Below, piece by piece: positions 38,411 to 46,345 of a stretch of DNA of 47,565 nucleotides. The position numbers and the translations under genes are program-made. The notes under the pieces were generated by a model. The model ran no database searches. It saw only the letters and a list, made by a program, of their open reading frames with translations, and was not told the origin of the DNA. This DNA comes from Clostridiaceae bacterium UBA6110 (GTDB lineage: Bacteria > Bacillota > Clostridia > Clostridiales > Clostridiaceae), in the NCBI GenBank assembly GCA_002428415.1, contig DIWI01000024.1, positions 94,078-141,642 on the forward strand. The letters are read 5' to 3'. The stretch's first letter is position 1; every line of letters starts with the position of its first letter.

Positions 38411-39835
38411 GTGAAACGTAAAGGCTGGGCGAAGCTTGACAATGCATCAAAGATATTCCTTGCCACCATGACGAATACAGACACCAAGGTGTTCAGGCTT
38501 AGTGCAGAGGTGAGGGAAGAGGCAGACCCTGTTATCCTGCAGGAAGCACTTGACAGGACCTACAGTTACTTCAGACTGTATCACTCAATAATGAGACGGG
38601 GCTTCTTCTGGTACTACCTTGAGGACAGCGACCTTAAGCCTGTAGTTATGCCGGATGTTCAGGTTCCATGTGCGAATATCTACAGCCGTGACGAGAAGAA
38701 CCTTCTTTTCAGGGTGCTTTACCATGGTACAAGGATACATCTTGAGGTCTTTCATGCGCTTTCAGATGGAACAGGGGCACTTTGGTTCTTTGACAACCTG
38801 CTTTATAACTACATAGACCTGAAGTATCCGGATGCACTCAAGGATACTGAGTCCGTGATAGAGGGCAAAGGATCTCAGAATCAGCTTCTTGATGACAGCT
38901 TCCAAAGGCATTTTGGAGGCAGCGAGGAGTGGTGGTCCTTTAACCCGGTGCAGATGACGGTTGGTACTGTGACAAGGGTAGGCAAGGCTGTGGGCAAGGC
39001 AGCTGTAAACATTGGCGGAAAGGCCGCTGATGTGGTCACAGAGAGTGTAGGGCTTACAAAGAGGAAAAGGAAGGAAAGGATATACAGGGTCAGGGGAGCA
39101 AAGACTCCGGACGGCAGGATTAGGATAGTCGAGACCGAAATGGCAGTTGACGAGGTTCTGAGGCTCGCTAAGGAAGCGGGTACCTCCCTTACCATATATA
39201 TGACTGCTCTCTTCATCGAGGCAACACACAGGGATGCACCCAGGCGAAGGGACGACTGGACCATCACGGTTTCAATCCCTGTCAACCTCAGGCAGTTCTT
39301 CAAGTCAAGCACTGCAAGGAACTTCTTCAGTACTGTACAGGTAAGCTATACCTACGGTCTTAAGGGAGAAGGTATGGATACCATCGAAGAGATCGCAAGG
39401 ACCATAGATGAGGAGTTCAAGGGCCAGCTTACACCTGAGAAGATCAGAAGCAAGGTCCAGATGCTTAAGTCTTATGAGGAGAACATAATTCTCAGGATCA
39501 TGCCGAGACCTCTCAAGGATCTTGTGATGAGGGCTGCAAATGCTCTCAACAACAGGAAGCTTACTTTAGCCATTTCAAATATGGGCAGGGTAAGCCTGCA
39601 GAAGGACATCGACGGTTATGTTGACCAGATTTATGCCATAACCGCAGCAGCCAGGCCTCAGTTCCTGTCTGTAAGCCATGCGGGTATATTGACTGTAGCG
39701 TTCATGTCTCCCTTCACTGAGACTGAGATACAGAAGAATTTCGTTACGATGCTCACTGAAAAGGGAGTCAGGATCAAGGTTTCTGCAAACAAGGTGGACA
39801 ATGAAGAGATGGGGAATATTGTTGGAAGGGAGTGA
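38411..39835 (+). CDS. Condensation/alcohol-acetyltransferase-like protein
   Basis: 474 aa from a GTG start behind GAGGTGG. The acyltransferase active-site motif HxxxDG is present as HALSDGTG (about 117-124), as in the CoA-dependent acyltransferase superfamily (alcohol acetyltransferases, condensation domains). ISIPVNLR-type text (TVSIPVNLRQFF, about 283-294) and a late SVSHAGILTVAF also fit. It may move an acyl group onto an alcohol or lipid. The true substrates are unknown. It lies between the esterase and a membrane protein in a conserved trio. Confidence 0.8.
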   Translation: MKRKGWAKLDNASKIFLATMTNTDTKVFRLSAEVREEADPVILQEALDRTYSYFRLYHSIMRRGFFWYYLEDSDLKPVVMPDVQVPCANIYSRDEKNLLFRVLYHGTRIHLEVFHALSDGTGALWFFDNLLYNYIDLKYPDALKDTESVIEGKGSQNQLLDDSFQRHFGGSEEWWSFNPVQMTVGTVTRVGKAVGKAAVNIGGKAADVVTESVGLTKRKRKERIYRVRGAKTPDGRIRIVETEMAVDEVLRLAKEAGTSLTIYMTALFIEATHRDAPRRRDDWTITVSIPVNLRQFFKSSTARNFFSTVQVSYTYGLKGEGMDTIEEIARTIDEEFKGQLTPEKIRSKVQMLKSYEENIILRIMPRPLKDLVMRAANALNNRKLTLAISNMGRVSLQKDIDGYVDQIYAITAAARPQFLSVSHAGILTVAFMSPFTETEIQKNFVTMLTEKGVRIKVSANKVDNEEMGNIVGRE

Positions 39836-39840
39836 GCCGT

Positions 39841-40503
39841 ATGAGCAGCTGCAAGAGTTGTAAGGTAGAAATCAAAGGTGACTGGGATGCATGTCCGCTT
39901 TGCAGGAATCCTGTGAAGAAATCCCAAACAAACGAGCCATCGCCATTTCCGGATATTCCGCTCAGGTTCCAGAGGAACCTTGCCATCAAGATCCTCACGT
40001 TCATATCCCTGACCCTTGTAGCCTTATCCTTCCTTGTAGACCGGATAAGGCCGCTGAAGATAAACCTTCCTGTGCTTGTGGCTTTCGGAGCGATAAGCAT
40101 GTGGGCCATAGTCGCCTCCATAATTTCCAAGAGGAGGAACATTGCGAAAAGCATAGTCTATCAGGTAGCTATCCTTTCGATCCTCGCGGTATTCTGGGAC
40201 AACTATCTTGGATGGATCGGCTGGTCACTTGACTACGCCATTCCCATACTATGCATGAGCGCCATGACAGCCATGTTCATTGCAAACAAGGTGGTGAAGC
40301 TGAAGGCAGGGGACTATCTCCTGTATCTTCTCATAGGAGCAGTCATGGGACTCATTCCTTTCCTGTTCCTTGTATTCGGATGGGTCATCCATCAGACACC
40401 TTCAATGCTCTCCATATTCCTGAGCCTCGTCATGATAGCTGCAATAGTCATCTTCCAGGGCAGGGAGATACTCTTGGAGCTGCAGAAGAGGATGCATGTA
40501 TGA
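39841..40503 (+). CDS. DUF6320 membrane protein with N-terminal zinc ribbon
   Basis: About 220 aa. The N-terminus holds CKSCKVEIKG...CPLC (Cys about 5, 8, 21, 24), a small zinc ribbon, followed by five or six hydrophobic segments between about residues 52 and 208. This matches the DUF6320 family, whose members usually follow an acyltransferase like the one upstream. I used the ATG at 39841 instead of the GTG at 39832 that overlaps the previous stop. Its function is unknown; it probably anchors or partners the acyltransferase at the membrane. Confidence 0.8.
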   Translation: MSSCKSCKVEIKGDWDACPLCRNPVKKSQTNEPSPFPDIPLRFQRNLAIKILTFISLTLVALSFLVDRIRPLKINLPVLVAFGAISMWAIVASIISKRRNIAKSIVYQVAILSILAVFWDNYLGWIGWSLDYAIPILCMSAMTAMFIANKVVKLKAGDYLLYLLIGAVMGLIPFLFLVFGWVIHQTPSMLSIFLSLVMIAAIVIFQGREILLELQKRMHV

Positions 40504-40674
40504 AGAAGTCCCTGTACACAAATGTATGATCATTTCAGATGAATATGCATTTGCAGGTCATGTAAGATCGTACAAGTTCAGTGAACTCAATTGCAGGTAA
40601 AACGGTTTTTAATAATGCGTATAAGTAACAAGTGATCAGGCAATCTAAGTTAATGTAGGTTTGTATACAGTTAA

Positions 40675-40715
40675 AAAGCTCGATAAGGGTTAACCCCTTA
40701 CGAGCTTTGTTTTTT
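40675..40715. terminator. Bidirectional terminator
   Basis: AAAGCTCG and CGAGCTTT form an outer stem around TAAGGG/CCCTTA. T-runs flank both sides (GTTTTTT on plus, TTTTTAA on minus). It serves the DUF6320 gene and the converging SnoaL-like gene. The 40504-40674 stretch holds no gene. Confidence 0.88.
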
Positions 40716-40779
40716 GGATCAATTTCCTGATTGATTGAAGCTTTTTCTTCGTCCTTCAATCTTGAAAAGTATGGTAGTG

Positions 40780-41268
40780 CTATTTCGCGAACTGCTTGTT
40801 CAAAAAATTCGTATCATAGTACTCTTCGAATGATTTAACTTTCCCATTTTCAAAATGGAATACCTGCAGATATTTTCCCTGATATTTCAGGTGAATATTA
40901 CCGAAGACTTCAGTAGTATCTGCATCAATGTCGCTTCTTGCCTTGGTGACTATGACGTCAGGGTCTTCTCCCGGTATGATTTCATCGATTGTCCAATCGA
41001 ATTTTCCCTTCCAGTCAAATATTGGATCCCAAAATGTCTTGACTGCATCCCATCCAGATAATTCAACCTGTCTGCATACAGCCACATCGTCGGCTACAAA
41101 AGGAGTGATGACAGCTGGCGAGTCTTTCACCCACAGGCTGTAAAATTTCTCCTTATCCTTCAGATATAGAGAGAAGAACTCAATGATGGTATCGATGTTT
41201 TTCAGAGCTGTTTCATTTTCACTCTTAATTGGTGGATTTACAACGACGGTCTTGATTGTCTGTGACAT
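40780..41268 (-). CDS. SnoaL/PhzA-B-like nuclear-transport-factor-2 fold protein
   Basis: 162 aa. ENETALKNIDTIIEFFSLY, then GWDAVKTFWDPIFDWKGKFDWTIDEI and QVFHFENGKVKSFEEYYDTNF (in parts) give the SnoaL_2/PhzA-B pattern, a cone-shaped fold with an internal pocket. These domains serve as isomerases, hydratases or ligand binders; the reaction here is unknown. I used the ATG at 41268 behind GGAGGGGG, not the 203-codon reading from 41391, whose extension crosses the promoter. The transcript has its own operator-bearing promoter and a terminator, so it is monocistronic. Confidence 0.82.
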   Translation of the reverse strand: MSQTIKTVVVNPPIKSENETALKNIDTIIEFFSLYLKDKEKFYSLWVKDSPAVITPFVADDVAVCRQVELSGWDAVKTFWDPIFDWKGKFDWTIDEIIPGEDPDVIVTKARSDIDADTTEVFGNIHLKYQGKYLQVFHFENGKVKSFEEYYDTNFLNKQFAK

Positions 41269-41325
41269 CTTCTTACCCCCTCCAAGAATCAATTCAATTA
41301 AGTGAAGCGACGTCAGATTGGTAAT

Positions 41326-41354
41326 AGTATACCTATACTTAATGTGATAGTCAG
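41326..41354 (-). promoter_or_regulatory. Promoter of the SnoaL-like gene with overlapping palindromic operator
   Basis: Minus strand: CTGACT (41354-41349), 17-bp spacer, TATACT (41331-41326). A 14-bp palindrome, AGTATA-cc-TATACT (41326-41339), covers the -10, a typical repressor position. HxlR- or MarR-like repressors use similar sites; none is encoded here. Confidence 0.6.
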
Positions 41355-41453
41355 AGACTGATGAAAATCGCAAGATGGTAAATGTCAGCAAAAGCCACCC
41401 GGCATTGCTTTGTTGAAGAATCTGTGTCTAATCTTGCCTTCGCTTATTGGCTG

Positions 41454-41708
41454 TCATCCGCCAAAGACGCTTGCCATTATTATGACCTTGTCCGTGTCTG
41501 ATATGGGTTCACTCATGAGTTCAACACGCATGGTATTCTTTATCACAGTGAACTGCTGTCTGATTATGCCTTCCATAAGTCTTCCGTGCCTGCCGGGATA
41601 CCTTTCTCCAATCATATCGAGGAGCTCCCTGAAGTCGGCAGGTATCTTTTCCAGCTCCAGGACCCTTGGTTCACAGCCGTCATATATACTGAATCTGAAG
41701 CTTTCCAT
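41454..41708 (-). CDS. MoaD/ThiS-like sulfur-carrier protein
   Basis: 84 aa ending exactly in a Gly-Gly (MASVFGG), the hallmark of ubiquitin-like sulfur carriers that are activated to a C-terminal thiocarboxylate. The ISDTDKVIIMASVFGG end and an internal hydrophobic pattern match the MoaD/ThiS beta-grasp fold. I used the ATG at 41708, with GGAGG in the end of the upstream gene as ribosome site. It overlaps functionally with a standalone Fe-hydrogenase-like domain gene directly upstream. No MoeB/ThiF activating enzyme is in the window, so the partner must be elsewhere. Confidence 0.72.
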   Translation of the reverse strand: MESFRFSIYDGCEPRVLELEKIPADFRELLDMIGERYPGRHGRLMEGIIRQQFTVIKNTMRVELMSEPISDTDKVIIMASVFGG

Positions 41709-41710
41709 TG

Positions 41711-42403
41711 TTATTCCTCCCATGCGTCGAATATCCGCTGTATCTGTATGTCTGATGTACCCTGTTTAAGTGCCTGCCTGAAGCATCCTCCGCTGCACCA
41801 CAGCAGCTCATTGTAGCCTTCGGCAAGAAGATCAGGATCATCAAGCCTCTTTATGCATTCGTCAAATCCGTGTACTCCCATGACAAGAGGTGAAAGCCTG
41901 TGTACGGGATCCTCAACCGTTGAATCAAAGGGTGTCCTTTTAAGGGTTGACAGGTCTGATATGCCGGCTTCAAGAAGTGATTCCTCCAGCTTTTCAAATG
42001 TCACGACTTCGTCAACGCACTTTCTAAGGTCATTTTCTTCAGCTTTCCAGGGACATGGTGAGAAGAATGTGATAATGGAGCCAATGCCGTACCTTCCGCG
42101 AAGAGTCCTGCCATGGAGCTCCATGGGTGAGGGGACTGCAGACATAAGCTCCTGAAGCCTTGGCCATCCGTTCCTTATCTCCTCAGCAATCCTTGGGCAG
42201 GAGCTTCCGATTACAGGCCCTGCACTTTTACTCGATTCCAGTGTCCTCATCTCTACAGCCTCTCCTACCACTGAGGCGGTTTCCTCGACATGCTGGAACC
42301 CGAGAAGCTTCAGCGCAGTCACAAGCTGTTCGGGATGGCATTTGAAATATGCAGGATAGGAGGGAGCAAGGCTTGCTATTAGGATTTCCTTTTCACCATT
42401 CAT
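41711..42403 (-). CDS. Standalone Fe-hydrogenase large-subunit C-terminal-like (H-cluster-type) domain
   Basis: 230 aa. It starts IASLAPSYPAYFKCHPEQLV, close to the PF02906 opening ('SVAPSFPAEF..PEKLV'), and LLGFQHVEETASVVGEA matches the next strand. Four Cys occupy the H-cluster ligand places: C69 (SSCPRI, for TSCCP), C117 (SPCPWKAEE, for MPCxxKKxE), and C203/C207 (LLWCSGGC, for MACxGGC). The ferredoxin N-terminus and several catalytic residues of true hydrogenases are missing, so it likely holds a plain [4Fe-4S] cluster and may sense or transfer. A MoaD-like gene follows immediately. Confidence 0.75.
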   Translation of the reverse strand: MNGEKEILIASLAPSYPAYFKCHPEQLVTALKLLGFQHVEETASVVGEAVEMRTLESSKSAGPVIGSSCPRIAEEIRNGWPRLQELMSAVPSPMELHGRTLRGRYGIGSIITFFSPCPWKAEENDLRKCVDEVVTFEKLEESLLEAGISDLSTLKRTPFDSTVEDPVHRLSPLVMGVHGFDECIKRLDDPDLLAEGYNELLWCSGGCFRQALKQGTSDIQIQRIFDAWEE

Positions 42404-42472
42404 ACAGGCACCTCTTCATGGATCTCTTAACTTAAGATTATCACTGCCTGAAAAAGTTGCAATACCATATGC

Positions 42473-42526
42473 TTGACTTTAGATTTTAAGAGGAGTAATA
42501 TTGTCATATGCACATATGTGCATATG
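42473..42526 (+). promoter_or_regulatory. arsR promoter and 22-bp palindromic operator
   Basis: TTGACT (42473-42478), 17-bp spacer, TAATAT (42496-42501). Immediately after it, 42505-42526 is a perfect 22-bp palindrome with half sites CATATGCAC / GTGCATATG, spanning the transcription start. ArsR/SmtB repressors typically bind such AT-rich dyads near the start, so autoregulation by the downstream ArsR is likely. Confidence 0.82.
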
Positions 42527-42543
42527 AGTAGACGGAGGTTGAA

Positions 42544-42909
42544 ATGGAAAGACTTACTGAAATATTCAAGCTTTTATCGGATGAGACAAGGCTTAGGGTA
42601 GTGATGCTTCTAGCAAGGGAAGAGGTCTGTGTGTGTGAGATGAGCGGAGTCCTTGGTATTCCTCAACCTAAGGTTTCAAAGGCTTTGTCAAAGCTCAGGG
42701 ACCTGGGACTGGTCAATGATGACCGCAAGGAAAAGTACGTGTACTACAGCATCAAGCCTGAAAGCAAGGTTCTCCTGGGAATAGCGAAGGATATCCTTGA
42801 TAACATAGGAGATTATCCACAGCTCGAACTCGACGGCAAAAACCTAAAGTTCAAGGAAAGATACTCCAACAGCTGCTGCGTGATTTCTGACGAAGAGATG
42901 ATCTCTTGA
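42544..42909 (+). CDS. arsR: ArsR-family metalloregulator
   Basis: 121 aa. The winged helix runs from FKLLSDETRLRVVMLL to QPKVSKALSKLRDLGLV. The metal motif EEVCVCEM has Cys 29 and 31, the ELCVC-type As(III)/Sb(III) site in the alpha-3 helix. A second Cys pair near the end (NSCCVISDEE, about 110-119) may add a ligand. When metal binds, it leaves the operator at 42505-42526. It precedes an ArsP-like permease and a thioredoxin-fold gene in one operon. Confidence 0.9.
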   Translation: MERLTEIFKLLSDETRLRVVMLLAREEVCVCEMSGVLGIPQPKVSKALSKLRDLGLVNDDRKEKYVYYSIKPESKVLLGIAKDILDNIGDYPQLELDGKNLKFKERYSNSCCVISDEEMIS

Positions 42910-42922
42910 GGATGGTGTAATA

Positions 42923-43927
42923 ATGGCAATATTTGGATTCATAAACGACCAGCTGCTGAAGATGACGTGGCTGTCAAACCTTGTAAAGGCTCTTGTTGAA
43001 AATGTGTTCGGTCTCAGCACTTCTGAAAGGCTTGGAGGAAGCATCCATTTCTTCATATATGACGTAATAAAGATATTCATACTCCTTTCCGCACTTATAT
43101 TCATGATTTCTTACATCCAGAGCTTCTTTCCGCCTGAGAGGACCAGAAGGATACTTGGAAGGTTCTCAGGTATTCAGGCAAATATTCTCGGAGCCCTGCT
43201 CGGGACAATAACCCCGTTCTGCTCCTGTTCCTCAATTCCGCTGTTCATAGGGTTTACCAATGCAGGTCTGCCGCTTGGAGTAACGTTCTCGTTCCTTATA
43301 TCATCTCCTATGGTTGACCTTGCTTCGGTACTGCTTCTTGCCAGCATATTCGGCTGGAAGATAGCCCTTGCCTACGTTACAGTAGGACTCGTTTTAGCAG
43401 TAGTCGGCGGTACGATAATAAGCAAGCTCAGGATGGAAGACGAGGTCGAAGGCTTCGTGTTCAATAACATGGATGTTGCATATGAGGAGGAGAAGCTTTC
43501 TGTAAAGGAAAGGATCGACTACTCCAGGGACCAGGTCAAGGACATATTCAAGAAGGTCTGGGTGTATGTGCTGATAGGCGTAGGAATTGGTGCAGCCATA
43601 CATAACTGGATCCCGCAGAGCTTTATTGAAGCCCTTCTTGGACAGGACAAGTGGTACTCAGTTCCCCTTGCTACTTTTGTCGGTATTCCAATATATGCCG
43701 ATATATTCGGAACACTTCCAATAGCAGAGGCTCTGCTGTCAAAGGGTATAGGACTCGGAACCGTTCTGGCTTTTATGATGGGAGTGACCACACTTAGCCT
43801 GCCATCAATGATAATGCTTAAGAACGTCATAAAGCCCAGGCTCCTTGGAACCTTCATAGGGATTGTGACTATCGGGATACTTATAATAGGATTCTTCTTC
43901 AATGCCTACGGTCATGTGTTCATATAG
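42923..43927 (+). CDS. ArsP/DUF318-type permease, likely (organo)arsenical efflux
   Basis: 334 aa with about eight to ten membrane segments. The TPFCSCSSIP motif (Cys 100, 102) in the first transmembrane half is the ArsP/SO_0444 signature, followed by ISSPMVDLASV; a second half repeats the fold (GIPIYADIFGTLPIAEALL). ArsP exports trivalent organoarsenicals. Position behind arsR and before a thioredoxin-fold protein supports a metalloid efflux role, but other DUF318 permeases move different cargo. Confidence 0.85.
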   Translation: MAIFGFINDQLLKMTWLSNLVKALVENVFGLSTSERLGGSIHFFIYDVIKIFILLSALIFMISYIQSFFPPERTRRILGRFSGIQANILGALLGTITPFCSCSSIPLFIGFTNAGLPLGVTFSFLISSPMVDLASVLLLASIFGWKIALAYVTVGLVLAVVGGTIISKLRMEDEVEGFVFNNMDVAYEEEKLSVKERIDYSRDQVKDIFKKVWVYVLIGVGIGAAIHNWIPQSFIEALLGQDKWYSVPLATFVGIPIYADIFGTLPIAEALLSKGIGLGTVLAFMMGVTTLSLPSMIMLKNVIKPRLLGTFIGIVTIGILIIGFFFNAYGHVFI

Positions 43928-43965
43928 CAAATGCAATTATAAAATACAGGAAGGAATGATTTGAA

Positions 43966-44199
43966 ATGATATTAAAGATACTTGGAACAGGATGCGCAAA
44001 CTGTAAAAAGCTTGAGGCGAGCGTCAGGGAAGCCGTGAAGGACATGGGTCTAGATGCTGAGGTCCTGAAGGTAGAGAACATAAAGGAAATAATGTCCTAT
44101 GGGGTCATGGGGACTCCTGCGCTGGTGAAGGATGAGAAGGTCCTTTTCGCAGGAAGGGTTCCAAACCTTGATGCCATAAAGAAATATATTGCTGAGTAA
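43966..44199 (+). CDS. Small thioredoxin-fold protein with GCANC motif
   Basis: 77 aa, the 'redox-active disulfide protein 2' (TIGR00412) type: MILKILGTGCANCKKLE with the CxxC at 10-13, and the cis-Pro stretch GVMGTPALVKDEKVLFAG. It could reduce disulfides or pass metal(loid) thiolates; the family frequently neighbours ArsP-type permeases. It starts 38 bp after the permease and ends in its own terminator, completing the arsR operon. Confidence 0.88.
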   Translation: MILKILGTGCANCKKLEASVREAVKDMGLDAEVLKVENIKEIMSYGVMGTPALVKDEKVLFAGRVPNLDAIKKYIAE

Positions 44200-44204
44200 G
44201 CTTG

Positions 44205-44238
44205 TCCCGGTCAGTTATATGATCGGGATTTTCCTTTT
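44205..44238 (+). terminator. Terminator of the arsR operon
   Basis: TCCCGGTCA and TGATCGGGA (9 bp with one wobble), loop GTTATA, followed by TTTTCCTTTT. Confidence 0.87.
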
Positions 44239-44315
44239 GGTGACAGTCCTTGTAAACGATTGAATATACTGGTACATTTTAATTAGGGAAATGTAGCGGG
44301 GTAAGGGGGATTTCG

Positions 44316-45533
44316 ATGATACCAAGAAGCGAGATGAAGATTAAGAAAGTGCCATATGTGGTCGGTCAGGGCTACAAAAGGTTTCCGGTGACAAGCCAGG
44401 CCTTTGTCACGGTCAGTTTGAAGGATACAGGAAAGCTTGGATACATGTTCTGGCTTGATAAGATGCATAGGAATATGGGCCGTAAGATGATGGAGGGAGC
44501 TGAGGGCTATCTTCAGGAGGACAACGCCCTTGACATGGGAGCGAATGCGTTCAACCTCCTGGTCGGAGCATATGGATTCCCTAACTTCCAGATGCTGAAG
44601 TGGAGCACCATGGTCGTGCCTGATGTCCTTTCAGCGCATAAGGTAGTGAAGCCCAGAGAGGAGCTGACAAGGCTTGTAAAGAGGGCGGCTGAGCTTTACG
44701 GGGCTGACCTGGCCGGTATTGCTGCACTCGATGAAAGATGGGTATATTCAAAGGATATGGTGAAGCCCATAGTCATAACTGATGATGGGATTCCAGAAGA
44801 GACCGAGGATGAATTCAGGATCCCGAGGAGCATGGACAGGGCCATAGTAATGGCTGTAGCCATGGATCCGAAGGGTATAGGGACATCGCCTGCCATAGAG
44901 TCAAGCACTGCAACCTCCATTGGCTACTCAAGGATGGGAATAACTGCCGTATCCCTTGCCGAATATATAAGGGCAATGGGCTACAGGGCGATACCCTGCA
45001 TGAACGACACAGCCATGAGCATTCCCCTTGCTGTGGATGCAGGCCTGGGTGAGCTTGGAAGGCTTGGTATCCTCATCACTCCTGAGTTCGGTCCCAGCGT
45101 GAGGCTGTTCAAGGTTATCACTGATATGCCTCTTGTACCTGACAAGCCGGTAGATTTCGGTGTGGAGATATTCTGCAAGAACTGCCTGTTATGTGCAGAG
45201 CATTGTCCTTCTGATTCAATAAGCTTCGATTTGCCGAAAGAAACCTCTTCACTTGAGACAAGCAATCCTGGAGTAAGGAAATGGTACATCAACGGTGAAA
45301 AATGCCTGAGGTTCTGGCAGGACAACGGTGGAAGCTGCGCCACCTGCATAGCTGTGTGCCCGTTCACCTGGGGTTTTGAATCACTTCAGTGCTTCGAATG
45401 CACAAAATGCGAAACCAGGAGGGGCTGTGAGCTTCAGGTCAACACCCACCAGAGGGAGAAGCATGGGTATCTGCACATTGAAAGCTATGGCGAAAGACCT
45501 GAAGTATTAAGGCCGAGGAGAGAGGGACTTTGA
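44316..45533 (+). CDS. Reductive-dehalogenase-like corrinoid/Fe-S protein without Tat signal
   Basis: 405 aa. Two ferredoxin motifs, CKNCLLCAEHCP (Cys 287, 290, 293, 297) and GGSCATCIAVCPF (Cys 341, 344, 348 with C330 ahead), match the RdhA ending. LAEYIRAMGYRAIPCMND, LGELGRLGILITPEFGP and TDMPLVPDKPVDFGVEIFC also match RdhA (in parts). Y204 in GYSRMG may be the catalytic Tyr. Unlike respiratory RdhAs there is no Tat signal and no RdhB anchor gene next door; the following gene is an unrelated anchored protein. A cytoplasmic B12-dependent reductase of unknown substrate is the best reading. Confidence 0.82.
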   Translation: MIPRSEMKIKKVPYVVGQGYKRFPVTSQAFVTVSLKDTGKLGYMFWLDKMHRNMGRKMMEGAEGYLQEDNALDMGANAFNLLVGAYGFPNFQMLKWSTMVVPDVLSAHKVVKPREELTRLVKRAAELYGADLAGIAALDERWVYSKDMVKPIVITDDGIPEETEDEFRIPRSMDRAIVMAVAMDPKGIGTSPAIESSTATSIGYSRMGITAVSLAEYIRAMGYRAIPCMNDTAMSIPLAVDAGLGELGRLGILITPEFGPSVRLFKVITDMPLVPDKPVDFGVEIFCKNCLLCAEHCPSDSISFDLPKETSSLETSNPGVRKWYINGEKCLRFWQDNGGSCATCIAVCPFTWGFESLQCFECTKCETRRGCELQVNTHQREKHGYLHIESYGERPEVLRPRREGL

Positions 45534-46315
45534 AAAAGCTAAAGGTTATTGCCACAGGTATTGTAATAATTGTAGCTGCTGCTGCAGTTTATCTGGCTTT
45601 CGTAAGGGAGCTCCCCGGACCTCCGGGCCTTGAGGCAAAGAGTGCACAGGGTACAGCCAGGGCTATAATGGGAACTTATGGCTGGGACTATGGAAACAGG
45701 TCGGTTCAGGCTGATTCGCTGCATCCGAAGGACTTCAAATATGAGATGGAGAATACCCTTCAGGTGACTGCCGGGGAAAAGATAGAACTTTATCCTGTTT
45801 ATGATGACAAGCTGTTCAAGGGGAATATGGAGCTTATTGACTTCGAGGTGTACAGGATTGATGGTGGAATTGCAACTCCGTCAGGAGGATCGGCTGAGCT
45901 TAAGGGAAGTAACATAACTTCTGAGGTGCCATATGTGGCAGGAAACCATGTCCTGGTGATCACAGCGAGATATAAGCAGGGCACCGTCAGCTATGGTCTC
46001 AGGGTTTCATCTAAAGAGGAAGCACCCATGAAGGGACTTGAGCTGTATATATGGAGAGATGGCGGAAAGGCTATATATTCTCTTCTTGCAGGTACCAACA
46101 GGAACAAGACTGAGGATGAGATCCAAGGAAACGAACTCGCTACTGACTCGCTTGAGGCTATAAGGATGCAGCTCGGGGGATTTGCTGATAGCTTTGTCAC
46201 CATATACCAGATGCCTGATGCAAACTTCACTGAAGCAGAGTACAAGAGCCTTGAAGATGAGCTTATTGAAGGCTTCGGACATGAATTTCAGGCGGCAGGG
46301 GTATGGAGCAGATAG
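45530..46315 (+). CDS. Membrane-anchored protein of unknown function
   Basis: 261 aa from a TTG start that overlaps the dehalogenase-like stop by 4 bp, with GAGGAG upstream. An N-terminal hydrophobic segment (about 5-26) looks like an uncleaved anchor, leaving about 230 residues outside. The ectodomain starts with a TYGWDYGNRSVQADSLHP stretch and has no cysteine motif or repeat that I recognise. It replaces the usual RdhB anchor position, but is not the short three-helix RdhB. Function unknown. Confidence 0.75.
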   Translation: MKKLKVIATGIVIIVAAAAVYLAFVRELPGPPGLEAKSAQGTARAIMGTYGWDYGNRSVQADSLHPKDFKYEMENTLQVTAGEKIELYPVYDDKLFKGNMELIDFEVYRIDGGIATPSGGSAELKGSNITSEVPYVAGNHVLVITARYKQGTVSYGLRVSSKEEAPMKGLELYIWRDGGKAIYSLLAGTNRNKTEDEIQGNELATDSLEAIRMQLGGFADSFVTIYQMPDANFTEAEYKSLEDELIEGFGHEFQAAGVWSR

Positions 46316-46345
46316 GGAACAAATTCAACATACGGAGGGATGAGC

